A stretch of DNA of 64,000 nt, from assembly GCF_040361215.1 (NCBI RefSeq), contig NZ_APND01000001.1, positions 248,001 through 312,000 on the forward strand, written 5' to 3'. The notes under the pieces were generated by a model that was given only the letters and a program-made list of their open reading frames with translations, made no database searches and had not been told where the DNA came from. Both the position numbers and the translations under genes were made by a program. Shown piece after piece: positions 25,746 to 35,952 of the stretch. Each line of letters begins with the position of its first letter. The first letter of the stretch is position 1. Source of the stretch: Salinisphaera dokdonensis (GTDB lineage: Bacteria > Pseudomonadota > Gammaproteobacteria > Nevskiales > Salinisphaeraceae).

Positions 25746-27104
25746 TCAGCCCTCGCGTTCGATGATTTCGAGGTTCGCGCGCAGATGCGGACCGAAGTCG
25801 TACTTGCCAACGTCTACAAAGGACAACAACGCCACATCCTCTTCATCGAGCTCTACCGCACCGAGCGCCTGCGCGCTATCGGTGTCGCGCACCAGCAGTG
25901 CACGCAGCAACTGGGTCGGCAGAATGTCGAGCGGCATCACTTCCTCATAGTTGCCGATCGGCACCATGGCGCGAGCACTACCGTTCTGGGACGTATTGAA
26001 CTTGTAGCTCGCCGGCTTGAGCAGACTCGACAGAAAGACGTTGATCTTCGAAAAACGATTCCGACCGGGCATCACCCAACCCATGAACGGGCGCTCGCGG
26101 CTTTCCGGCAACAGCGTCAGCTGCGTGTCGTAACGGCTCAGATAAGAGCCCCACTCCGACGCGCGACGACCCGAAAGCACGGACCCCGAAATCGCACGCA
26201 CTTCATCGCCCTTGACTTCGTCATCCAGCAACTCGTCTGTACTGGCACCCATACGCGTGCGCACCAGACGCGGATTCGATGCTGCCGGTCCGCAGAGCGC
26301 GACGATACGCTCGACGTTGATACGCCCGGTCGTGAACAGCGCGCCGATCGCCATCACATCTTGGTAACCAAGATGCCAAACGCGATCCGCCGCACTGACA
26401 GGCTCGAGAAAATGCACGTGGGTACCGACCAGTCCGGCCGGGTGTTTGCCTTCGAATTCGGCCGTTACGAAGCGACCACCGCCGGGCTGCGGCACGTCCG
26501 CGCCGGGCGCCTTGCAGATATAGACCGCCCCCTGGCTTAGATGGCCAAGCACGCGCAGACCGTTGACGAAGTCCGAGCGACGGTTATTGATGATGACGGC
26601 GGGGTCTGCGGCCAGCGGGTTGCTATCCATCGCGGTCACGAAAATCGACCGCGGGCGACTGCCCGGCGCCGGCACCTTGCTGAAGGGTCTCGTACGCAGC
26701 GCCGTCCAGAGACCGGAGGCGACCAGCGTCTCCTCAACCTTCCTGGAATCTAGATCGCCGAGTTTTTCCGGCGCGTAGCTATCGAAGGTGATTTCATCGT
26801 CTTCGCCCGGCTCAGACTTGAGCTGGATGACGATGGACTGAAGCACGCGCTTGGCGCCGCGATTGATCGCGACCACCTCGCCTGCACCCGGCGCCGTGTA
26901 AAGCACGCCCGGCGTCTTCTTGTCTTCGAAGAGCACATCGCCAAGCCGAACGTGGTCGCCTTCGGCGACCCGCATCGTCGGCTTCATGCCATGGTGATCG
27001 ATACCGATAACCGCAACACGACCGACGGGCGGCGCATCATGAATAGTTTGCCTGGGAGCGCCGTCGATGGGCAGATCCAGACCTTTCTTGATCGTGACTC
27101 GCAT
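25746..27104 (-). CDS. nqrA: Na+-NQR subunit A
   Basis: Peripheral cytoplasmic subunit, implicated in quinone binding. 452 residues, with a beta-barrel biotinyl-lipoyl-like N-terminus (LDLPIDGAPRQ, then GDVLFEDKKTPGVLYTAPGAG) and SLBB-like parts. It is the first gene of nqrABCDEF. Only 40 bases separate it from the 3' end of tRNA-Leu, with no terminator there and no obvious promoter, so the operon may start inside or upstream of the tRNA gene. Confidence 0.96.
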   Translation of the reverse strand: MRVTIKKGLDLPIDGAPRQTIHDAPPVGRVAVIGIDHHGMKPTMRVAEGDHVRLGDVLFEDKKTPGVLYTAPGAGEVVAINRGAKRVLQSIVIQLKSEPGEDDEITFDSYAPEKLGDLDSRKVEETLVASGLWTALRTRPFSKVPAPGSRPRSIFVTAMDSNPLAADPAVIINNRRSDFVNGLRVLGHLSQGAVYICKAPGADVPQPGGGRFVTAEFEGKHPAGLVGTHVHFLEPVSAADRVWHLGYQDVMAIGALFTTGRINVERIVALCGPAASNPRLVRTRMGASTDELLDDEVKGDEVRAISGSVLSGRRASEWGSYLSRYDTQLTLLPESRERPFMGWVMPGRNRFSKINVFLSSLLKPASYKFNTSQNGSARAMVPIGNYEEVMPLDILPTQLLRALLVRDTDSAQALGAVELDEEDVALLSFVDVGKYDFGPHLRANLEIIEREG

Positions 27105-27144
27105 GTCGCCGCTGGCGTGCCTCTCACGTCGCTGACAAATTGTT

Positions 27145-27229
27145 TGGTGCCGACGGCCGGACTCGAACCGGCACAGCTCTCGCTACTGCCCCCTCAAGAC
27201 AGCGTGTCTACCAATTCCACCACGTCGGC
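27145..27229 (-). tRNA. tRNA-Leu (GAG)
   Basis: 85-nt cloverleaf with long class II variable arm and encoded CCA. Acceptor GCCGACG pairs with CGTCGGC. The anticodon loop is TTGAGGG with anticodon GAG, and the D-loop sequence GTGGAATTGGTAGAC is typical of Leu tRNAs. It lies 21 bases after the secG stop, as leuU does in E. coli, and 40 bases before nqrA. Confidence 0.95.
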
Positions 27230-27250
27230 ATGATCGTGGCCAGGCGCTGC

Positions 27251-27715
27251 CTATTCAGGCACTTGCGCACTGGTATCGGCCTCGTCGGCGGTGTCGCCGG
27301 CGCTGCCTTCTGACTGTTGCGCACCCGACGTATCGGACGCTGCGCCCTCGCTCGAGGCCGAACCGCTTTCGCCGGTTACGGTCTCGTCGCCCGGCACGCC
27401 GTTGTTGTTGCTATCCGACAACAATGACGAGCCCGGCGCCTGTTCCTGCACCTGATCGGTGACGCTACCCGTGGGCGTGCTTGCACCATTGATCAGATAT
27501 GCCAGCGTCAGGCTGATGGCAAAAAACACCGTGGCCAAAGCCGCGGTGGCACGGGTCATGAAGTTTGCGGAACCCTTGGCCCCGAAAACCGTACCCGATG
27601 CGCCGCTACCAAAAGCAGCGCCTGCGTCGGCGCCCTTACCGTGCTGCACTAGGATAAGCCCAACGAGGGCCAATGCAACGACGATCTGGACGATGACCAG
27701 TATTGTATAAACCAT
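27251..27715 (-). CDS. secG: Preprotein translocase subunit SecG
   Basis: Non-essential SecYEG subunit that speeds preprotein export. 154 residues: two membrane helices (about 2-22 and 53-73) around the conserved HGKGADAGAAFGSGASGTVFG loop region, then a long Ser/Gly/Thr/Glu-rich low-complexity tail (about 80-154), longer than in E. coli (110 residues). ATG 27715 begins the conserved MVYTILVIVQ; the frame extends 43 codons upstream into tpiA. Order tpiA-secG-tRNA-Leu is conserved. Confidence 0.94.
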   Translation of the reverse strand: MVYTILVIVQIVVALALVGLILVQHGKGADAGAAFGSGASGTVFGAKGSANFMTRATAALATVFFAISLTLAYLINGASTPTGSVTDQVQEQAPGSSLLSDSNNNGVPGDETVTGESGSASSEGAASDTSGAQQSEGSAGDTADEADTSAQVPE

Positions 27716-27740
27716 GCCAGAGCCTGTGAACGCCGCGAGC

Positions 27741-28496
27741 CTAACCGGCCGCGCGCGCGATGTCCAAGAATGAATCGGCCTTGAGCGAAGCGCCGCCAAC
27801 CAGCGCGCCGTCGACGTCCGCCCCGGCGAAAAGTGCCGCGGCATTGTCCGGCTTTACGCTGCCGCCGTAAAGCAGCTGCACCGATTGCGAAAGTGTAACA
27901 TCCCTATCGGCGATTTGCCCGCGTAGAAATGCATGAATTGCCTGCGCCTGCTCCGGCGTGGCCGAGCGGCCCGTGCCAATCGCCCAGATCGGCTCGTAAG
28001 CAATAGTGACCTGCGCAAGTGTTGCCGCATCACACTGATCGAACAGCGCTGCAATCTGCGCACCGAGCACGGCCTCGGCCTGGTCAGCATCACGCTGCTC
28101 GAGGGTTTCGCCGACGCAGACGATCGGCTTCAGTCCGGCAGCGACGGCCGCGGTCGTCTTTGCTGCGACCACGGCGTCCGTCTCGCCATAAAGCGCGCGC
28201 CGCTCGGAGTGGCCCACAATCACCTGGCTGCAGCCCGTATCGGCCAGCATCGCGCCGTTGACTTCGCCGGTGAATGCGCCGGCATCCACTTCGGCGGCAA
28301 TGTTCTGAGCGCCGAGCGCGACCGAGCTATCGGCCAGCTCGCGGCCCATGCGGTCGATATAGACAAACGGCACGCAGACCAGTAACTGCGCAGCCAATTC
28401 GCCCGCAGCGCTCTTTACGTCGCGCGCGAAAGCGTCGACCTGCGCGCTGTCGCCGTTCATCTTCCAATTGCCCGCAATCAGCATCTTTCGGCTCAT
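27741..28496 (-). CDS. tpiA: Triosephosphate isomerase
   Basis: Interconverts dihydroxyacetone phosphate and glyceraldehyde 3-phosphate in glycolysis. 251 residues. All catalytic pieces are present: Lys in AGNWKMNG, His in VGHSERR, Glu in YEPIWAIGTG, and the loop 7 GGSVKPDN. ATG 28496 is chosen by homology; an upstream ATG ten codons earlier would overlap glmM. Confidence 0.97.
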   Translation of the reverse strand: MSRKMLIAGNWKMNGDSAQVDAFARDVKSAAGELAAQLLVCVPFVYIDRMGRELADSSVALGAQNIAAEVDAGAFTGEVNGAMLADTGCSQVIVGHSERRALYGETDAVVAAKTTAAVAAGLKPIVCVGETLEQRDADQAEAVLGAQIAALFDQCDAATLAQVTIAYEPIWAIGTGRSATPEQAQAIHAFLRGQIADRDVTLSQSVQLLYGGSVKPDNAAALFAGADVDGALVGGASLKADSFLDIARAAG

Positions 28497-28528
28497 CGTC
28501 TGTCCCTTGCTCTTTGCGTAATCCAATT

Positions 28529-29914
28529 TCAGGCGGCGCCTGCAGCTTCGCGTACGGTTTCGGCCAAGCGGTTGGCGCAGTCTTCGACTACGACCGCATC
28601 GGTGCCTTCAACCATCACGCGCAGCAGTGGCTCGGTGCCGGAGGGGCGCAATAATACGCGACCTTCTTCGCCAAGCGAGCTTTCGACGTCACGTACGGCG
28701 CTGGTGACGCGCTCATCGTCCATGAGCACGCCGGCGCTGCCGCGCTCGACGCGCACGTTGACCAACGTCTGCGGGCATTTATCGACGGGCTGAACCAGGG
28801 CCTGAAGGCTTTCGCCGGCCGCCACCATCGCGGCGAGAACCTGCAGCGCCGAAACGATGCCGTCACCGGTGGTGGTCCGGTCCAGACAAAGAATATGACC
28901 CGAGGATTCGCCGCCGATATTGGCGCCCAGCGCCTGGAGACGCTCGAACACATGTCGATCGCCCACCTTGGCGCGCTCGAAAGCCACGCCATCGCGCTTG
29001 AGCGCGAGCGCGAGACCCAGATTGCTCATCAACGTGCCCACCACGGGCCCTTGCAACTCGCCGGCGCGCCGACGCGCATCGGCAATCACGTAGAGGAGCT
29101 GATCGCCGTCGACGATACTGCCTTCATGATCGACCATGATGCAGCGGTCACCGTCGCCATCGAGCGCAATACCCGCGTCTGCACCGAAGCGGCGTACGGC
29201 CTCGGACAACCCCTTCGGATGCGTCGAGCCGCAGTCGCGGTTGATGTTCAGCCCATCCGGCTTGTCGCCGATCACCTCGACCTGCGCGCCCAACTCGCGG
29301 AACACGTCAGGCGCCACGTGGTAAGTCGCGCCGTTGGCGCAATCGATCACGATCTTTAGCCCCGACAGTCCGCCGTTTTCGAAGCGCGCCGTGGATTTGC
29401 AGAACTCGATATACCGCCCCGGCGCGCTCTCGACACGCCGCGCTCGGCCCAGGCGATCCGATGCCACGCAGGTCAGCGGCTCATCGAGCTCGGCTTCGAT
29501 GTCCTGCTCCACCGCATCGGGCAGCTTCTGGCCAAAGTGCGAGAAAAACTTCACGCCATTATCGGCATAGGGATTATGCGACGCGCTGATCACCACACCG
29601 GCTGCTGCACGAAAGGTGCGTGCCAGATAGGCGATAGCCGGCGTCGGCATCGGGCCGACAAGCAGCACATCGACGCCGGCCGAGGCGAATCCGGCCTCGA
29701 GAGCCGACTCGAACATGTAGCCGGAAAGCCGCGTGTCCTTGCCGATCAGCACCTGTGCGCGCTCGCCGGCACTTTCGGGCACACCGCGTTCGCCCAGCCG
29801 GCGCACCAGCACCCGGCCAGTCGCCCAGCCCAGCTTGAGTGCGAAATCGGGGGTCAGCGGCCATTCGCCGACTTCACCTCGAATACCATCCGTTCCGAAA
29901 TATCGCTGTGCCAC
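28529..29914 (-). CDS. glmM: Phosphoglucosamine mutase GlmM
   Basis: Converts glucosamine-6-phosphate to glucosamine-1-phosphate for UDP-GlcNAc, thus peptidoglycan and LPS. 461 residues. N-terminal RYFGTDGIRG; the phosphorylated Ser is about residue 112 in SASHNPYADNG; the metal loop is DGDGDRC; the phosphate-binding C-terminus is RPSGTEPLLRVM. It starts two bases after the folP stop. Confidence 0.97.
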   Translation of the reverse strand: MAQRYFGTDGIRGEVGEWPLTPDFALKLGWATGRVLVRRLGERGVPESAGERAQVLIGKDTRLSGYMFESALEAGFASAGVDVLLVGPMPTPAIAYLARTFRAAAGVVISASHNPYADNGVKFFSHFGQKLPDAVEQDIEAELDEPLTCVASDRLGRARRVESAPGRYIEFCKSTARFENGGLSGLKIVIDCANGATYHVAPDVFRELGAQVEVIGDKPDGLNINRDCGSTHPKGLSEAVRRFGADAGIALDGDGDRCIMVDHEGSIVDGDQLLYVIADARRRAGELQGPVVGTLMSNLGLALALKRDGVAFERAKVGDRHVFERLQALGANIGGESSGHILCLDRTTTGDGIVSALQVLAAMVAAGESLQALVQPVDKCPQTLVNVRVERGSAGVLMDDERVTSAVRDVESSLGEEGRVLLRPSGTEPLLRVMVEGTDAVVVEDCANRLAETVREAAGAA

Positions 29915-29916
29915 AA

Positions 29917-30801
29917 CTACCCTTTGACTGTTGAATCTACCAACGGTGTATCGGCCAGAGCGCGCGCCAGCGTAAGCACTTGCAGCGTTTCGCGCACATC
30001 ATGGCTGCGGATGATACGCGCGCCGCATTGCGCCGCCCAGAACGCCGCCGCCAGGCTGCCATTGATGCGCGCGCCCATGCTGTCGTCTTCGAACAGACGC
30101 GCAAACATGGTCTTGCGGGATACGCCCACCAGCACGGGCAGGCGCTCTTGCGTGAAGGTCTCGAGTTCGCGCATCAGCGTCAGGTTGTGCTCCAGCGTCT
30201 TGCCGAAACCGAAACCCGGATCGATACAGATGCGCTCTGGCGGGATTCCGGCTGCCTCACAGACCGCGACGCGATCCGCCAAAAACGACTGCACTTGCGC
30301 GACGACATCATCGTAGGCCGGCGCCTGCTGCATGGTGCGGGGCTCGCCCTGCATGTGCATCAGACATACCGCGGCACCTGTTTGGGCAGCTACTTCGACG
30401 GCGCCCTCGGCACGCAACGCCATCACATCGTTGATCAGGTCTGCACCGGCCATACAGGCGCGGCGCATGACTTCGGGCTTGATCGTGTCGATCGAGATGA
30501 AGATATCGCTGCGCTCGCGAAGCGCTTCGATCACGGGCACGACGCGGTCGATCTCGTCGCGCTCGGCCACCGGCGACGCGCCGGGGCGTGTCGACTCCCC
30601 GCCGATATCGATTATTCGCGCCCCCTCCTCGACCATGTCCAATGCATGCGCAACAGCCTTTTCGGTCTCGACGAACTGGCCGCCATCGGAGAACGAATCC
30701 GGCGTCACGTTGAGAATGCCCATGACCACGGGCTGACTCAGATCAAGGCTTGTACGCGCGCTCGACAGCGACGCAGAGGAATGACTGGGGCGCTCAGACA
30801 T
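29917..30801 (-). CDS. folP: Dihydropteroate synthase
   Basis: Condenses p-aminobenzoate with dihydropterin pyrophosphate in folate synthesis; the sulfonamide target. 294 residues, TIM barrel. Signature GILNVTPDSFSDGG lies near the N-terminus, then DIGGESTRPGASPV and the C-terminal RSHDV. A Ser-rich leader of about 20 residues precedes the core, so a later start is possible but no ATG fits better. It sits between ftsH and glmM as in other gammaproteobacteria. Confidence 0.96.
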   Translation of the reverse strand: MSERPSHSSASLSSARTSLDLSQPVVMGILNVTPDSFSDGGQFVETEKAVAHALDMVEEGARIIDIGGESTRPGASPVAERDEIDRVVPVIEALRERSDIFISIDTIKPEVMRRACMAGADLINDVMALRAEGAVEVAAQTGAAVCLMHMQGEPRTMQQAPAYDDVVAQVQSFLADRVAVCEAAGIPPERICIDPGFGFGKTLEHNLTLMRELETFTQERLPVLVGVSRKTMFARLFEDDSMGARINGSLAAAFWAAQCGARIIRSHDVRETLQVLTLARALADTPLVDSTVKG

Positions 30802-30838
30802 GGCTTGAAAAAAAGGCTATAGAGAATTGATCGGACAT

Positions 30839-30869
30839 AAAAAAGGCCGCCAGCTCACGCTGACGGCCT
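30839..30869 (-). terminator. Terminator after ftsH
   Basis: Minus-strand hairpin AGGCCG/CGGCCT with inner CAGC/GCTG (30844-30869), followed by a U6 run, between ftsH and folP. Confidence 0.8.
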
Positions 30870-30884
30870 GATCAAGTCGACGAC

Positions 30885-32852
<1,968 letters not shown>

Positions 32853-32959
32853 GATCTACATCCTCGACCGCGTGTGTCCGGTCGTGTGATTATCGTCTGT
32901 TCTGTCATCTGGAGACAGTATAGCCAATCGGCCGGTTCGGCCGTTGAATTATTCCAGTC

Positions 32960-33577
32960 TTATGTACGCCATCCCTGGCCGAGCAGATACATCTCCCGGC
33001 TGGCGTCTCGCGAAGCCTTGGGCTTGCGCACGGCAACCCGCCGAAAACGCTTGCGCATGTCGACAAGCATCTCGTCGAAACCCTCGCCCTGAAAGACCTT
33101 GATCAACAGGTCGCCGTCAGAATCCAGCACGGTGTTGCACAGATCCAGCGCGAGTTCCGCCAACTGCATCACACCGGCCTGATCGGCCACCATGATCCCT
33201 GTCAAATTGGGGGCCATGTCGGAAAGTACAAGATCGACACGATCGCTGCCGAGCGTATCGAGCAGCGTCTCGATGCCTTCCTGCTGATCGAAGTCCACGT
33301 TGAGGAAATCGACGCCTTCGATCGGCTTCATTTCAAGCCGGTCCAGCGCCACGACCCGCGCCTCGGGACGCTGGCGCCGACAGTACTGGCTCCATCCGCC
33401 GGGCGCCGCCCCCAGATCGACGATACAGCGCTTGCCCTTGAGCAGGCGATCGCGCTCGTCGACCTCGGCGAGCTTGTAGACCGCACGCGAGCGGTAGTTG
33501 TCCTGCTGGGCCGCTCGGACGTAGGGGTCGTTGCGGTGCTTGTCCAGCCAACGCCTTGTATCGCTGCGCTTGCTCAT
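32960..33577 (-). CDS. rlmE: 23S rRNA 2'-O-methyltransferase RlmE (FtsJ)
   Basis: Methylates U2552 of 23S rRNA, a late 50S assembly step. 205 residues, Rossmann fold with SAM motif VDLGAAPGGWSQY, acidic motif LSDMAPN and catalytic Lys in LLIKVFQGEG. It lies upstream of ftsH on the same strand (107-base spacer) and diverges from yhbY with 48 bases between starts. Confidence 0.96.
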   Translation of the reverse strand: MSKRSDTRRWLDKHRNDPYVRAAQQDNYRSRAVYKLAEVDERDRLLKGKRCIVDLGAAPGGWSQYCRRQRPEARVVALDRLEMKPIEGVDFLNVDFDQQEGIETLLDTLGSDRVDLVLSDMAPNLTGIMVADQAGVMQLAELALDLCNTVLDSDGDLLIKVFQGEGFDEMLVDMRKRFRRVAVRKPKASRDASREMYLLGQGWRT

Positions 33578-33625
33578 GAGTCGTATACTGTTGCGCTGTT
33601 TTCAACCCGTCCCGGACAGGCACCC

Positions 33626-33910
33626 ATGCCCTTAAACCTCGATGCTGCGGCTCGCCGCGAGCTCAAGAAGCAGGCCCATCATCTCAAGCCCATCGTGCAG
33701 ACCGGTGCCGCGGGACTGAGCGAGCCAGTGCTCGCCGAGATGGATCGTGCCCTGCTCGATCACGAACTGGTCAAGATCAAGCTGGCGAGCGAAGACAAGA
33801 GCGAACGCCGGGCCGAAGTCGACACAGTCTGCGAACGTCTTGAAGCAGCCTGCGTCCAGCAGATCGGACGCACGGCAACCATCTACCGGCCAAACCCGGA
33901 AAAAAGCTGA
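33626..33910 (+). CDS. yhbY: RNA-binding protein YhbY (CRM domain)
   Basis: Single CRM-domain protein associated with pre-50S particles. 94 residues with the CRM features LKKQAHHLKPIVQTGAAGLSE and ELVKIKLASEDK. ATG 33626 is chosen because the domain begins there; the open frame starts 30 codons earlier inside the rlmE region. Transcribed divergently from rlmE and convergently with greA, the usual arrangement. Confidence 0.93.
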   Translation: MPLNLDAAARRELKKQAHHLKPIVQTGAAGLSEPVLAEMDRALLDHELVKIKLASEDKSERRAEVDTVCERLEAACVQQIGRTATIYRPNPEKS

Positions 33911-33933
33911 CGCCGCCCGGCGCTCTGCCGGAC

Positions 33934-34416
33934 CTAGACGTAACGCACCTCCACGATCTCGAGCGTGCGCCGACCGCCGGGCACGTCGATATCCACGACA
34001 TCGCCCTCGGTCTTGCCGATCAGAGCGCGGGCAATGGGCGAGGCGAACGACAACAGACCGGCCTTGATGTCGGCTTCGTCCTCGCCAACGATCTGGTAGG
34101 TCAATTCGTCACCGCTGTCCTCGTCGACGAGATCGAGTGTGGCGCCAAAGATCACCCGGCCATTGGCCTGGGCGCCCGCACGCGCCACGTCGATGATCTG
34201 CGCGGTAGCGAGCTTGCCTTCGATATCGTTGATACGGCCTTCATTGAAGCCCTGCTCTTCCTTGGCGGCGTGATACTCGGCGTTCTCCTTGAGATCGCCA
34301 TGCGCGCGCGCTTCTTCGATCGCCGCGACGATCCGCGGGCGTTCGGTCTTTTTCAGCCGCTTAAGCTCGTCACGCAGCGCATCGGCGCCATTCTGCGTCA
34401 GCGGAGTCTTATCCAT
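33934..34416 (-). CDS. greA: Transcription elongation factor GreA
   Basis: Rescues backtracked RNA polymerase by stimulating transcript cleavage. 160 residues: an N-terminal coiled coil with the tip acidic residues in ARAHGDLKENAEYHAAKEEQ (about 36-55), and a C-terminal FKBP-like domain. In related genomes greA directly follows carB; here about 10 kb of other genes separates them. Confidence 0.96.
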   Translation of the reverse strand: MDKTPLTQNGADALRDELKRLKKTERPRIVAAIEEARAHGDLKENAEYHAAKEEQGFNEGRINDIEGKLATAQIIDVARAGAQANGRVIFGATLDLVDEDSGDELTYQIVGEDEADIKAGLLSFASPIARALIGKTEGDVVDIDVPGGRRTLEIVEVRYV

Positions 34417-34445
34417 CTCGCTCTACCTCGAAAATACGTTGCCCT

Positions 34446-34479
34446 AAAACAAAACGGCCGCCGGATCAGGCGACCGTTT
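34446..34479 (-). terminator. Terminator of bioA
   Basis: AAACGGCCGCC (34452-34462) pairs with GGCGACCGTTT (34469-34479), 10 of 11 matched; a U-rich run (TTTTGTTTT) follows on the minus strand. It lies between bioA and greA. Confidence 0.75.
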
Positions 34480-34561
34480 CTCGATTGCTCTTGGGGCAAG
34501 AATCGGTATGTGTCGGGGCCACCATGGCCCGGATGCAATTCAGGCTAGCAGCGCACGCGAT

Positions 34562-35920
34562 TCAAGTCGAGACAGCACGCTCGATGCCCTCTGCAGCTAC
34601 CCGACCAAGGTGTGCGATCTGCTCGGGCGTGATCACGTAGGGCGGCATGAAGTAGATCACATCGCCCAGCGGGCGCAGCAGCGCCCCTTGGGTAAGCGCA
34701 TGGCGATAGACCTCGACGCCGCGACGCTCGCGCCAGTCGAACGGGGTTTTCGTGGCCTTGTCCTTGACCATTTCGATGGCCAGCGTCATCCCCGTCTGGC
34801 GCACTTCGGCGACGTTCGGGTGATCGGCTAGCGGCGCAACGGCGTCGGCCATGTGCCGTGCCAGACGCCGGTTCACGTTGACCTGGTCGAGCCGCTCGAA
34901 CTCATCGAGCGTCGCCAGCGCGGCCGCACAGGCCAACGGGTTGCCCGTGTACGAATGCGAATGCAGGAACGCGGTCAGATTCGCGTAGTCGTCGTAGAAC
35001 GCGTCGTACACGTCATCGGTCGTCATCGTGATCGACAACGGCAGATAGCCTGCCGTCAGGCCCTTCGAAAGACACATGAAATCGGGTGTAATGCCGTTCT
35101 CGCCGGCCTGCTCGCAGGCGAACAGCGTACCCGTGCGTCCGAATCCGACCGCGATTTCGTCGGCGATCAGGTGCACGTTGTAGCGGCTGCACGCTTCACG
35201 CAGCAGTTCCAGATAGACCGGGTGATACATCCGCATGTGCCCGGCGCACTGCAGCAAGGGCTCGACGATCACGGCACAGGTCTCGTGGGCGTGCTCTGCG
35301 AGCAGCGCTTCCATGTCGGCGAATACGGCACGACTGTGCTCTTCCCAGCTCACACCCGGTTCGCGTTCGTAGCAATCCGGCGAACGCGCGGTCAGGGGCT
35401 TGAGCAGCAGCGGCTCATAGGTCTTCTTGTAGAGATCGACATCGCCGACCGCCAGCGCGCCGAGGGTCTCGCCGTGATAGCTGTTGGACAGGTTGATGAA
35501 ACGGGTCTTTTCACCGTGGCCGATGTTGCGCCAGTAGTGAAAGCTCATCTTGAGCGCGACTTCCACTGCCGCGGAGCCGTTGTCGGCATAGAAGGCGCGG
35601 CTCAAACCATCCGGCGTGAGATCGACCAGCCGCTCGGCCAGCTCCACGGCCGGTTCGTGCGAGAAGCCCGCCAGCATGACGTGTTCGAGCGTGTCGAGCT
35701 GGTTCTTGATGCGATCGTTGATGGTCGGATTGGCATGGCCAAATATGTTGACCCACCACGAGCTCACCGCATCGATATAGCGGTTGCCGTCGAAATCCTC
35801 CAGCCAGACGCCCTCGCCCCGTCGGATCGGGATCGGCGGCATGGCTTCGGTGTCCTTCATCTGGGTGCAGGGATGCCAGACGACCCGCAGGTCGCGCGCG
35901 ACGATGTCGGCGTTGCTCAT
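34562..35920 (-). CDS. bioA: Adenosylmethionine-8-amino-7-oxononanoate aminotransferase
   Basis: PLP enzyme that uses SAM as amino donor to make diaminopelargonate in biotin synthesis. 452 residues. N-terminal VWHPCTQMKD is typical of BioA; YHGETLGALAVGD, DEIAVGFGRTG and the PLP Lys in CLSKGLTAGYLPLS follow. No other bio gene is in the window. It is the last gene of ubiA-propeller-bioA on the minus strand (32-base gap) and ends at a terminator before greA. Confidence 0.96.
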   Translation of the reverse strand: MSNADIVARDLRVVWHPCTQMKDTEAMPPIPIRRGEGVWLEDFDGNRYIDAVSSWWVNIFGHANPTINDRIKNQLDTLEHVMLAGFSHEPAVELAERLVDLTPDGLSRAFYADNGSAAVEVALKMSFHYWRNIGHGEKTRFINLSNSYHGETLGALAVGDVDLYKKTYEPLLLKPLTARSPDCYEREPGVSWEEHSRAVFADMEALLAEHAHETCAVIVEPLLQCAGHMRMYHPVYLELLREACSRYNVHLIADEIAVGFGRTGTLFACEQAGENGITPDFMCLSKGLTAGYLPLSITMTTDDVYDAFYDDYANLTAFLHSHSYTGNPLACAAALATLDEFERLDQVNVNRRLARHMADAVAPLADHPNVAEVRQTGMTLAIEMVKDKATKTPFDWRERRGVEVYRHALTQGALLRPLGDVIYFMPPYVITPEQIAHLGRVAAEGIERAVST

Positions 35921-35952
35921 ACTTGCTCGCTTGTCGGACGGATGGGCCGCGG

